A stretch of 45,214 bases of DNA from Planctomycetia bacterium. Lineage in GTDB: Bacteria > Planctomycetota > Phycisphaerae > Phycisphaerales > SM1A02. Position 1 is the stretch's first letter. Every line of letters starts with the position of its first letter. The stretch covers positions 1 through 45,214 of the forward strand of contig SYGP01000034.1 of assembly GCA_005799495.1 (NCBI GenBank). Direction: 5' to 3'. The notes beneath the pieces are model-generated. The model was not told where the DNA came from. It saw only the letters and a list, made by a program, of their open reading frames with translations, and ran no database searches. Below are positions 33,101 through 40,843 of this stretch, one piece after another. Position numbers and translations under genes: made by a program.

Positions 33101-35776
33101 GTGAGCAGCGCAAACGCCCCCTCCCCCGATGCATCGTCCACGCTCGGACTGGTGATCGACAAGACGATCGACCGCGAGTTGCATGAGTCGTATCTCGTCT
33201 ATGCGATGAGCACGATCATGGACCGCGCACTGCCGGATGTGCGCGATGGACTGAAGCCTTCGCAGCGACGCATCCTCGTCGCGATGAATGACCTGAACCT
33301 GACGCCTGGGCGCAAGCAGATCAAGTGCGCGAAGATCTGCGGCGACACGAGCGGCAACTATCACCCACACGGTGAATCGGTCATTTATCCCACGCTCGTG
33401 AACCTCGGACAGGCTTGGAAGACCCGCGCGTTGCTCGTGGACAAGCAGGGCAACTTCGGCTCGATCGAAGGCGATCCACCGGCCGCGATGCGTTACACGG
33501 AAGCGCGCATGACGGGCGTTGCCGTGGCGATGCTGGAAGATCTCGACAAGGGAACCGTCGATTTCCGCCCGAATTACGACGATCGGCTCGTGGAGCCCAT
33601 CGTGCTGCCCGGCAAGTTCCCCAACCTGCTTGTGAACGGCTCCTCGGGCATCGCCGTCGGCATGGCAAGCTCGATGGCACCGCACAATCTCACCGAGATC
33701 GCGAACGCCATCGCCGCGACGATCGACAATCCCTCGATCGGTCTCGAGGGGCTCATGGCGATCGTGCAGGGGCCGGACTTCCCCACGGGTGGCACGATCG
33801 TGGGACGACGCGGCATCATCGAGGCCTACGCGACCGGTCGCGGCCGTCTGACCGTGCGCGGCAAGGTGCGGCATGAGACGCGTGATGGGCGCGCGGTCAT
33901 CGTGATCGAGGAGATCCCGTACCAAGTCGTTCAGAGTGCGCTGATCGAGAAGATCGTCGAAGCGAAGAAGGAAGACCGCATCCCCGACATCTCCGATGTG
34001 CGAAACCACAGCGGACGCGACGCGCAGACACGCATCCTCGTCGTGCTGCGCAAGGGAGCGGATCCTGCCGTGGTGGAGCGACAGCTCTACGAATTCACGC
34101 CGCTGCAGACCACCTTCAGCATCATGAACATCACGCTCGTGAATGGCCAGCCGAGAACGCTGCCCTTCACCAGCCTGATCGGCTGCTACATCGATCATCG
34201 GCGCGATGTGATTCGCCGCCGCACCGAGTTCCTGCTGCGGCAGGCGCGCCAGCAGGCGCACAAGCTCGAAGGATTGGTGTACGCCGTGTGCGACATCGAT
34301 GCGGTGATTGCGATCATCCGTGCCTCGCGCACTCGCGAAGAGGCGATCGAAGCACTCCTCGCGCGCGCGTTCCGCATCGCACCGGACCATCCACACGCAG
34401 GGCTCGTTCCGCAGCGGATTGCCGAGGCATCCCGGCGCGGCGACGGCGCGCGACTGACGCGCGTGCAGGCGGAAGCGATCGGCGCGCTGCGGCTGATCCA
34501 ACTCGTCGGACTCGAAATCGAGCGTTTGGCGCGGGAGTTCGCCGAACTTCTCGCGGAGATCGACCGCCTCGAGGCACTCCTGGCCGACGACAAGCTGATC
34601 CTCCAGATCATCCGTTCCGACGTGCTGCACTTGGCCGAACGCTTCGGCGATGCGCGCCGCACCACGGTGGAGGTCAGCGAGGCAGACGACTTCAACCTCG
34701 CGGAACTGATCCAGGAGCATGACGTGGCGGTGACCGTCTCGCACGAGGGTTTCGTGAAGCGGTTGCCCGTCGACACCTTCCGTACGCAAGGGCGCGGCGG
34801 CGTTGGCATCCGCGGCTCCGATGCGAAGGATGGCGACTACATCGAACGCGTCTTCATCGCGAGCACGCACGATGATCTCCTCTGCTTCACGAACACAGGG
34901 CGCGTCTACCGTACGAAGGTCTGGCAGATCCCGGAAATGTCGCGAACATCGAAGGGACGCTCGGTCCAGAATGTGATCGAACTCAAGGCGGGCGAGCGCG
35001 TGGTGGCGTACCTGCCGATCCGCGACTTCGAGGCGCGCGAGGATTACCTCTTCTTCGCTTCCGCCAATGGACGCGTGAAGCGTTCCTCCCTGAAGGACTA
35101 CCGAAATGTCCACCGCAGCGGCATCATCGCCGTGCGGCTCAACGAAGGCGATCGGCTGGTGAATGTCGTCGAGACCTCAGGGCAGGATCACATCCTGCTT
35201 GCCACGGCCGACGGCATGGCGATCCGCTTTGACGAGAACGACGCTCGGGTGATGGGGCGCGACACGGCGGGCGTCGCAGGCATCGATCTTGCCGACGGGG
35301 ATGAGCTCGTCGGACTTGTGCGCTGCGACGACACGGCGCAGTTGTTCACCTGCACGGAGCACGGCTTCGGCAAGCGCACGGACATGACGGAGTACCTCGT
35401 CCATCAGGACGATGGACAGACTCGCGCCCAGTCGCGTGGGGGCAAGGGGCGAATCGACATCAAGACGGATGAGCGCAATGGCCGGGTCGTTGCTGTCCAC
35501 CGGATCCACGAGGACGATGACCTGATGTTCGTCTCGAAAGGCGGCATGATCGTCCGCATTCGTGCCGCGGATGTGCGGGTTGTCGGGCGAAACACGCTTG
35601 GCGTTCGAGTGGTGAAGTTGCAGGATGACGATGCCCTCGTGGGGGCCGCGCGTTTTGACCGCGCCGATGAGTCGCCGCAGGAGTCCAGCGGCGCGTCCAC
35701 CGGCGCGACGGCGGACACCCCTGCCGATGGGGTGCCCGCACCCAAGGGCGAAACTCCCTCGGCCGACGGGACTTGA
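33101..35776 (+). CDS. gyrA: DNA gyrase subunit A (type IIA topoisomerase A subunit)
   Basis: GyrA is the DNA-cleaving subunit of gyrase, introducing negative supercoils with GyrB. The 891-residue protein has the winged-helix breakage-reunion domain (DRALPDVRDGLKPSQRRIL, GNYHPHGESVIYPTLV), catalytic Tyr in AAMRYTEARM, the tower and coiled-coil regions. A C-terminal beta-pinwheel with repeated blades (DYLFFASANGRVKRSSL, HILLATADGMAIRF, DDLMFVSKGGMIVRI) follows. The GyrA-box, canonically QRRGGKG, reads QGRGGVG at residues 563-569. The position equal to E. coli Asp 87 is Pro, while Ser 83 is conserved. The C-terminus is an acidic, Ala/Pro-rich tail. The altered box leaves topoisomerase IV subunit A as an alternative. 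gyrB is not adjacent. Confidence 0.88.
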   Translation: MSSANAPSPDASSTLGLVIDKTIDRELHESYLVYAMSTIMDRALPDVRDGLKPSQRRILVAMNDLNLTPGRKQIKCAKICGDTSGNYHPHGESVIYPTLVNLGQAWKTRALLVDKQGNFGSIEGDPPAAMRYTEARMTGVAVAMLEDLDKGTVDFRPNYDDRLVEPIVLPGKFPNLLVNGSSGIAVGMASSMAPHNLTEIANAIAATIDNPSIGLEGLMAIVQGPDFPTGGTIVGRRGIIEAYATGRGRLTVRGKVRHETRDGRAVIVIEEIPYQVVQSALIEKIVEAKKEDRIPDISDVRNHSGRDAQTRILVVLRKGADPAVVERQLYEFTPLQTTFSIMNITLVNGQPRTLPFTSLIGCYIDHRRDVIRRRTEFLLRQARQQAHKLEGLVYAVCDIDAVIAIIRASRTREEAIEALLARAFRIAPDHPHAGLVPQRIAEASRRGDGARLTRVQAEAIGALRLIQLVGLEIERLAREFAELLAEIDRLEALLADDKLILQIIRSDVLHLAERFGDARRTTVEVSEADDFNLAELIQEHDVAVTVSHEGFVKRLPVDTFRTQGRGGVGIRGSDAKDGDYIERVFIASTHDDLLCFTNTGRVYRTKVWQIPEMSRTSKGRSVQNVIELKAGERVVAYLPIRDFEAREDYLFFASANGRVKRSSLKDYRNVHRSGIIAVRLNEGDRLVNVVETSGQDHILLATADGMAIRFDENDARVMGRDTAGVAGIDLADGDELVGLVRCDDTAQLFTCTEHGFGKRTDMTEYLVHQDDGQTRAQSRGGKGRIDIKTDERNGRVVAVHRIHEDDDLMFVSKGGMIVRIRAADVRVVGRNTLGVRVVKLQDDDALVGAARFDRADESPQESSGASTGATADTPADGVPAPKGETPSADGT

Positions 35777-35822
35777 TCCGAATCCATCGCTCGGAACGGG
35801 CGGAGCGGTGGACTGGGGGTGG

Positions 35823-35828
35823 TACCAT
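35823..35828 (+). promoter_or_regulatory. Candidate -10 of the STAS gene
   Basis: TACCAT followed by CG, 6 nt before the ATG at 35835, no Shine-Dalgarno. It lies in the 58-bp gap after gyrA. Confidence 0.35.
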
Positions 35829-35834
35829 CGCACC

Positions 35835-36173
35835 ATGCCGCTGAACGAATGGTCCGAAACCGTGCTCGTGGGTGAGTTGACGGATGAACCAGGTCTCACG
35901 GACGATCTGCAGATGTTGTTGCAGCGGGCGGAAGGCAAGTCATCGACCCCCCATGTGATCCTCGACTTTTCGGGCGTCACCTATCTGAACTCCTCGAATC
36001 TCGCGCAGCTCCTGCAACTTCGGAAGTTGCTGGCGGCGTCGAAGTCCACCCTCCACTTGTGTGGCGTGAAGGACGGCGTGTGGAGCATCCTCCTGATGAC
36101 AGGCCTCGACCGACTCTTCAAGTTCACCGACGACCTTCCCACGGCGCTCGCTGCCGCGCAGATGGGCGCTTGA
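35835..36173 (+). CDS. STAS-domain protein (anti-sigma factor antagonist type)
   Basis: A 112-residue single STAS domain of the SpoIIAA/RsbV kind. The core strand-turn VILDFSGVTYLNSSNLAQLLQLRKLL aligns with the family pattern in which a Ser in the D-S-S-G turn is phosphorylated by an anti-sigma kinase; here the turn reads NSSN, with Ser 53 and Ser 54 as candidates. No anti-sigma kinase or sigma factor gene is adjacent. Instead it precedes exbD and a tonB-like gene on the same strand with a 48-bp gap, so a role at the envelope complex is conceivable but not shown. Frames open upstream of 35835 belong to gyrA and are rejected. Confidence 0.85.
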   Translation: MPLNEWSETVLVGELTDEPGLTDDLQMLLQRAEGKSSTPHVILDFSGVTYLNSSNLAQLLQLRKLLAASKSTLHLCGVKDGVWSILLMTGLDRLFKFTDDLPTALAAAQMGA

Positions 36174-36221
36174 ACACGCCAAAGCCTCCCCTGCACGCTT
36201 GAGCGCGAGATCCCCCGTTTC

Positions 36222-36710
36222 ATGCGCATCCGCCGAACATCACACGAGCCACGGATCGAACTCATCCCGCTCATCGACGTGATGATGTTCTTGCTCTCGT
36301 TCTTCATCTACTCGCAGGCACTCGCCGTGCGCGTCAGCGTCATTCCGATGGAACTGCGCAAGTTCCAGAGCGGACAAGCGGCGAAGCCCGCGCCTGCAGC
36401 CACCATTTCAATCGCGCTCGACGGCAAGCTTTTCTACAACCGTGTGCCGTGCGCCCTGGCAGAGCTCGCAGGGCGCGTGGCGGAGTCGAAACAGGAAGAT
36501 CCCAAGACGGTCATCTACATCGCCGTTGCGGATGGACAAGGAACGATCGACCGCGCGCCGCTGATGCAAGCGGTCTGGGACAAACTGCGCGGCTGCGGAC
36601 TGGCGGTCAACTTCGTGGGCAAGCCCATGGATTCCGACGACAAGTCGCAGCCCACTCTGGCACCCGCACCCGCGCCTGCACCTGCACCTGCGCCTGCACC
36701 TGCGCCGTGA
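36222..36710 (+). CDS. exbD: ExbD/TolR-family biopolymer transport protein
   Basis: ExbD, with ExbB, uses the proton motive force to energise TonB. The 162-residue protein has a short basic N-terminus, a single membrane helix with the essential proton-path Asp (Asp 19 in IPLIDVMMFLLSFFIY), and a periplasmic domain with the typical TVIYIAVADGQGTIDRAPLMQAVWDKLRGCGL pattern. The C-terminus ends in eight Ala-Pro dipeptides encoded by a 6-bp repeat, which is unusual for ExbD. Its stop overlaps the GTG of the tonB-like gene. No exbB is found in the window, so the motor partner must be elsewhere. TolR is an alternative, but the TonB neighbour favours ExbD. Confidence 0.85.
   Translation: MRIRRTSHEPRIELIPLIDVMMFLLSFFIYSQALAVRVSVIPMELRKFQSGQAAKPAPAATISIALDGKLFYNRVPCALAELAGRVAESKQEDPKTVIYIAVADGQGTIDRAPLMQAVWDKLRGCGLAVNFVGKPMDSDDKSQPTLAPAPAPAPAPAPAPAP
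36660..36707 (+). repeat. 6-bp coding repeat, eight Ala-Pro dipeptides
   Basis: Eight GC[A/G]-CC[T/C/G] units close the exbD gene, and the last base is the first base of the next gene's GTG start. Changes by whole units would keep both reading frames. Confidence 0.9.
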
Positions 36711-37984
36711 ACGAGGCTCGCCAAGACAACGCGCCGCTGATCTTCGGCTTCGTCATCGCCATCCTGCTGCATCTTCTTGTTGCGGTACCCGCACTGCAGG
36801 CATCGTGGGGTGTCGGCGGCGCGAGTCCGCTGAATTCGTCGCTCGATGGCTCAAGCATGTCCGAGCAGAAACTGCGCGAGCGACTTGCGAAGGCGCTGCA
36901 GGAGGAGTTGGAACGCGCGGCGCGAGAGCAGGAGAACGAAGTTGTCCCCGGCATGGAAAAGGGTTCCGACGAGGGGATGACTTGGATCGGTTACGAGGAG
37001 TATCAGCAGCATCTCGCTGCACACGGGGAGACCGATCAGGCTGCATTCACGGAGAAGGATGCGGGTGGTGGAGGCGCACCAGCAGCAGGCGAGCAGGCTC
37101 CCGCTCCGCAGCCGACAGAGCCGCAGCAGCAGGCAGCGGCGCAGCCACCCCAGCCACCGCAGCCGCCGCAACCGCTTGTTCAGCCACAAGAGCAGCAGCA
37201 GGCGCAGCAGCAGCCGACGCCCGCGGTCGAAGCAGTGTCTGCGGCGAGCCCGCGGCCATCACCGCAACCATCCGACACGAAGGGCTTCGAGCCACAGCCC
37301 ACGGAGGACAATCTGCCTCCGACAGCACCCGATGGCACGGATGCGGTCTTGCCTCCCGCAGTGCGACGGGAGGAAACGCAAACGAATCCATCCGCGCAGT
37401 TGCCACCCACCGCACCCAAGCGCGACGATGTGATGCCAGAGCCGGTGCCCCGCGCCGAAACACCGCCTGCGGCTGCGATTGCGCCAGCGAACACACCGCC
37501 ACTTCAGCAGCCGACCGCAGCTCCGTCGCCCCAGCAACCCCCTGCGCAGACGACCCCGCAGCAGCCCGCAACCTCTCCATCCGTTGCGCCCGTGGCTGGG
37601 CTGCCAGGCAGTGTCGGGCCAGGACAGAGCCAAGGCGAACGCTCCGACCGCGAGTCGGATGCCACGAGCATCGCCGATGTTCCGCCGTCGCTCTGGAAGA
37701 ATGGGAAGCCGCTCGCACGCAAGGGACTCGAGATCAAGACCAAGAAGCCGGCGCTGCCGATCCTGACACAGTTGACGACACGACCCGGCAATCCTGTGTG
37801 CGAGATCCTGTTCGGCAAGGACGGCGTTCCCGTGTCATGCAAACTGCTGATGTCGAGCGGATACCCCGATGTCGATGGGCCTGTCCTCGACGCGCTCTAC
37901 CGTTGGCGCGCGAAGGGATCGCAGCTCGACAAACTCGCGCCAGGAAAAACGCTCACCTTCCGCGTGCGTTTCATCCTCAACTAG
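36707..37984 (+). CDS. TonB-like energy transducer with long Pro/Gln-rich linker
   Basis: A 425-residue protein: short N-terminus, one membrane helix containing a His (APLIFGFVIAILLHLLVAVPAL), and a helical charged region (SEQKLRERLAKALQEELERAAREQENE). A linker of about 220 residues rich in Pro, Gln, Ala and Thr, suited to span the periplasm, precedes a TonB-type C-terminal domain (about 350-425: VCEILFGKDGVPVSCKLLMSSGYPDVDGPVLDALYRWRAKG, ending in TFRVRFILN). The last segment is the beta-alpha-beta unit that docks on TonB boxes of outer-membrane receptors. The GTG start overlaps the exbD stop (GTGA). The gene converges on surE with a 10-bp gap. Confidence 0.82.
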   Translation: MNEARQDNAPLIFGFVIAILLHLLVAVPALQASWGVGGASPLNSSLDGSSMSEQKLRERLAKALQEELERAAREQENEVVPGMEKGSDEGMTWIGYEEYQQHLAAHGETDQAAFTEKDAGGGGAPAAGEQAPAPQPTEPQQQAAAQPPQPPQPPQPLVQPQEQQQAQQQPTPAVEAVSAASPRPSPQPSDTKGFEPQPTEDNLPPTAPDGTDAVLPPAVRREETQTNPSAQLPPTAPKRDDVMPEPVPRAETPPAAAIAPANTPPLQQPTAAPSPQQPPAQTTPQQPATSPSVAPVAGLPGSVGPGQSQGERSDRESDATSIADVPPSLWKNGKPLARKGLEIKTKKPALPILTQLTTRPGNPVCEILFGKDGVPVSCKLLMSSGYPDVDGPVLDALYRWRAKGSQLDKLAPGKTLTFRVRFILN

Positions 37985-37994
37985 ATGCTGCGAT

Positions 37995-38783
37995 TCACGA
38001 CTGCAGACGACTTCGCCAGAGTCCAAGCGAAGCATCGTCCGTCAGGTCGTACCACAGCGGCGTGACCGTCACGAAGCGGTCCATCAGCGCCTCGACATCG
38101 CTGCCTTCCGCCGTGTGGACGAACTCCATGCCGCTGCCACACGGCCAGTAGTACGCGCGACCATCCGGCGCCTCACGCCGCTCGTGACGGTCGATGCCCG
38201 CGGCGGTGTTCATGCGGACCACCTTGATCTGCGGCATCGGCGCATCGGGCGTTTCCGTCCGCGGCACATTGATCGAGACCACGCGGTGCGCGTCGAGCGG
38301 ATGTTCGAGCACGCGGTCGATCGCAGCGCGAGCGATCGTCGCAGCACGCCGCCACTCGATCCTGGAATAGTCCCCAAGGTGCAGACTCACCGCGATCGCC
38401 GGAACACCGAGAAAGGCTGCCTCGATCGCGGCGGCAACGGTACCCGAGTAGATGACATTGATCCCGACGTTCGCGCCGCCGTTCATCCCGCTGATGACAA
38501 GGTCCGGTGCGCTCCCGGCACCGAATCGTTCGGGCCAGATCGTCCGAAGCCCGAGCTTCACGCAATCCGCCGGCGTTCCATCGACGGCAATGCCGCGAAA
38601 GGACTCCGACACTGCCACCTCGCGTGTCATCAGCGCGCGGTGAAAGGTGATGCCGTGACTCATGGCGGACTGCGCGCCTGCCGGTGCAACGGTGAAGATC
38701 TCGCCGAGCGATGCGATCTCGCGGTGCAGCGCCTCAATGCCCTGCGCTTCGATCCCGTCGTCGTTGGTCAGCAGGATGCGCAT
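37995..38783 (-). CDS. surE: 5'/3'-nucleotidase SurE
   Basis: SurE is a metal-dependent phosphatase acting on nucleoside 5'- and 3'-monophosphates and short polyphosphate, associated with stationary-phase survival. The 262-residue protein starts MRILLTNDDGIEAQGI, with the metal-binding NDDG. It contains the SAMSHGITFH motif, GTPADCVKLGL, and the SGMNGGANVGINVIYSGTVAAAIEA segment characteristic of the family. The frame is open to 38834, but the ATG at 38783 gives the canonical N-terminus; TATGCT lies 12 nt upstream. It lies downstream of the GT2 gene on the same strand with a 61-bp gap, so it may have its own promoter. Confidence 0.94.
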   Translation of the reverse strand: MRILLTNDDGIEAQGIEALHREIASLGEIFTVAPAGAQSAMSHGITFHRALMTREVAVSESFRGIAVDGTPADCVKLGLRTIWPERFGAGSAPDLVISGMNGGANVGINVIYSGTVAAAIEAAFLGVPAIAVSLHLGDYSRIEWRRAATIARAAIDRVLEHPLDAHRVVSINVPRTETPDAPMPQIKVVRMNTAAGIDRHERREAPDGRAYYWPCGSGMEFVHTAEGSDVEALMDRFVTVTPLWYDLTDDASLGLWRSRLQS

Positions 38784-38795
38784 GGCAGTGGGACG

Positions 38796-38801
38796 AGCAT
38801 A
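38796..38801 (-). promoter_or_regulatory. Candidate -10 of surE
   Basis: TATGCT followed by CG on the minus strand, 12 nt before the surE ATG, no Shine-Dalgarno between. It lies in the gap after the GT2 gene. Confidence 0.35.
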
Positions 38802-38844
38802 GGCAGGGAACGCCGCAGCTGCAGGCGAACGCACTCGAGCTGCT

Positions 38845-40074
38845 TCAGTCGCGCACGGGCGTCAGCACATACTCACGCCCACCCCAACGCACAGGTTTCC
38901 CCGCCACAAGATCGCGGGAGGCCTGCCACATGATTCCCGCAACTGCGATGGAACCATGCGCGCAGGTCAGCGCGCCAAGGCGTGGAACACCGATGAGCGC
39001 AAAGATGTGCATCAAGGTTGCCTGCTGCGAGACGAGTGCGAACGCACCGCAGCCGATGCCGGCCCACCCGAGCGGATCATCGCCCGTTTGGAGCGCAACG
39101 ATGCCGCAGCCGATGCTCGTGCACGAGGCGATGAACACGCCGGCGCCCGCGAGCGCGCACTCCACGGCGTAGCGCTGAAGTTTGTGCGGGCGTCGGCGCG
39201 CAGCCTCGATGAAGATGCGCCGCCAACCATGGCGAAACTGCCTGTATGTCTCGTACATGCGCACATGCAGCATGTCGTCGGCAACGAAGAGCCCCGCGCG
39301 CAGGTGCGCCACTTGCACGGCCGCGCGCGCGAAGGCGAGGTCCTCGAGCAGGTCATCCTTCACCGCTGCATGGCCGCCGATCGCGTCGTATCCCTCGCGC
39401 GTGAAGAGCATGAACTGCCCGTTGGCAAAGGGGCGCGGGTGAGCGGCGTCATTCGCCCTCGCGATGGGAAAGAGCTTCATCAGTTCCATGGCGGCCAACG
39501 GCTGCACGGTCGCCTCGAAAAGATGGCGAATGCTGACTCCCGGCAGCGCCGACAGCAGCGACAGTCCGCGATCCTCCATCAGGGCAACCGACGCTCGCAC
39601 GAGCAGCGGGTCGAACAGCGTGTCTGCATCGGTCAACAGGAGGCGTTCACCCGTGGCCGCTCTGGTGCCCACGGCGGCGGCGTTGCACTTGCCCGCCCAG
39701 TCCGGGGGACAGGAGTCGTTCTCGATGATCCGCAGCGAAACACCGCGCCGCGACGCATCGGGATGCCGAGTCCACTCGCGCTCGAGAGCGGCACGCGACG
39801 CATCGGTGCAACGATCGAGCACGAAAATCACCTCGAGAGCCGCGGGATAGGACTGTGCGACGAGACTTCGCAGCAACTCGGGCGCGTGCTGCTCCTCATT
39901 GTGGGCGGGAACAACAACGGAAACGGTCGGCCACGCATCGAGAGGCAAGTCGATCCCGCTTCGCATGTGGGGGCGCCCGCGGCGATCCCGGTGCACGCGC
40001 CAGCGCACGATCAGCCAGTAGAGGCCTCCCGCGACGGACATCGCAGCACACATCCAGACGGCGGCGACCAGCAT
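38845..40074 (-). CDS. Membrane-anchored family 2 glycosyltransferase
   Basis: A 409-residue GT-A enzyme. An N-terminal helix (MLVAAVWMCAAMSVAGGLYWLIV) anchors it. The GT2 domain has VSVVVPAHNEEQHAPELLRSLVAQSYP, VIFVLDRCTDASR, the DxD metal site TDADTLFDP, a likely catalytic acidic pair (KDDLLEDLAFA) and a QxxxGW variant of QxxRW (QFRHGWRRIF). Three or four C-terminal helices follow. The organisation resembles glycosyltransferases of hopanoid or carotenoid pathways (HpnI/CrtQ-like), but the acceptor is unknown. I choose the ATG at 40074 because TAGTCT lies 7 nt upstream; the frame extends to 40146, overlapping the divergent nnrE. Confidence 0.8.
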   Translation of the reverse strand: MLVAAVWMCAAMSVAGGLYWLIVRWRVHRDRRGRPHMRSGIDLPLDAWPTVSVVVPAHNEEQHAPELLRSLVAQSYPAALEVIFVLDRCTDASRAALEREWTRHPDASRRGVSLRIIENDSCPPDWAGKCNAAAVGTRAATGERLLLTDADTLFDPLLVRASVALMEDRGLSLLSALPGVSIRHLFEATVQPLAAMELMKLFPIARANDAAHPRPFANGQFMLFTREGYDAIGGHAAVKDDLLEDLAFARAAVQVAHLRAGLFVADDMLHVRMYETYRQFRHGWRRIFIEAARRRPHKLQRYAVECALAGAGVFIASCTSIGCGIVALQTGDDPLGWAGIGCGAFALVSQQATLMHIFALIGVPRLGALTCAHGSIAVAGIMWQASRDLVAGKPVRWGGREYVLTPVRD

Positions 40075-40081
40075 CGGAAAG

Positions 40082-40087
40082 AGACTA
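40082..40087 (-). promoter_or_regulatory. Candidate -10 of the GT2 gene
   Basis: TAGTCT on the minus strand, 7 nt before the ATG at 40074, no Shine-Dalgarno between. It helps decide the start. Confidence 0.35.
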
Positions 40088-40114
40088 CCCCCCTGTCGCG
40101 CGCCGTGGGCGGAG

Positions 40115-40120
40115 TACGCT
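40115..40120 (+). promoter_or_regulatory. Candidate -10 of nnrE
   Basis: TACGCT, 12 nt before the ATG at 40133 (and 3 nt before the ATG at 40124). No Shine-Dalgarno follows it. Confidence 0.35.
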
Positions 40121-40132
40121 TGGATGTTTCCC

Positions 40133-40843
40133 ATGCAGACACTCACGCGCAGTCAGGCGGCAGAGTACGACCGCCAGTGCAGCACGCAGTGGGCGATCCC
40201 ATCGCTTGCGCTGATGGCCCATGCATCGGCGGAGTGCGCTCTCTCCGTGCTGCGCTCGCTCCCGACGCCGCCGCCTCGCGTGCTCGTCTTGTGCGGTCCC
40301 GGCAACAACGGCGGTGATGGATACGCCATCGTGCGCGCGCTTTTTTCGCATGGTGTTGAAGCCCGCGCGTGCGCCGTCGTGCCGCCCGCGCACGGCGGTG
40401 ATGCGGCCGTAATGCACGAGGCAGCGTGCCGGCTCGATCTTCTCCTGCCCTGGACGGCGTGCGATGCATGGGCTTCGTCGATCGACTGCGTCCTGATCGA
40501 TGCACTGCTCGGTACGGGAGCTTCTCGAGCGCCCGATGGCGAACTGCGTGCAGCCATCCGGTGGTTGAATGCCCGCCGCGCGGCCGGGGCGGAGGTGATC
40601 GCCATCGATGTTCCGAGCGGTCTGGATGCCGACTGCGGAGCGCCCTTCGCCGGCGGCGACGCCGTCCACGCAACACGCACACTGACCATGGTCGCAGCCA
40701 AGTCAGGCTTTGCAGCCCCGAGTGCGGCGAAGTTTGTGGGTGATACCGAAGTACTGTCGATTGGAGGCCCACCGCTCGACCGTGTTCCATCCCTCCCGTT
40801 GATTCCACCGTGTACGCATCCCTCGTCTCCAACCGCTATCTGA
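40133..40843 (+). CDS. nnrE: NAD(P)H-hydrate epimerase (YjeF_N domain)
   Basis: The enzyme epimerises damaged R-NAD(P)HX to the S form for repair by a dehydratase. The 236-residue protein carries only the YjeF N-terminal domain: MQTLTRSQAAEYD at the start, VLVLCGPGNNGGDGYAIVRAL (phosphate-binding loop), DALLGTGASRAPDGEL and VIAIDVPSGLDADCGAPF. The dehydratase domain NnrD, often fused C-terminally, is absent and must be elsewhere. I prefer the ATG at 40133 over that at 40124 on family grounds. The 3' end overlaps the LolC-like gene by 34 bp, an unusually long overlap that implies co-expression. Confidence 0.9.
   Translation: MQTLTRSQAAEYDRQCSTQWAIPSLALMAHASAECALSVLRSLPTPPPRVLVLCGPGNNGGDGYAIVRALFSHGVEARACAVVPPAHGGDAAVMHEAACRLDLLLPWTACDAWASSIDCVLIDALLGTGASRAPDGELRAAIRWLNARRAAGAEVIAIDVPSGLDADCGAPFAGGDAVHATRTLTMVAAKSGFAAPSAAKFVGDTEVLSIGGPPLDRVPSLPLIPPCTHPSSPTAI

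Noticed and set aside
32795-35113. 772-residue minus-strand open frame
   Set aside because: Antisense to gyrA; composition (His/Asp/Arg-rich) shows it is the complement of a high-GC3 gene.
37180-37215. CAG/CAGCAG microsatellite
   Set aside because: It encodes Gln in the low-complexity linker of the TonB-like protein and is interrupted; no perfect long tract.
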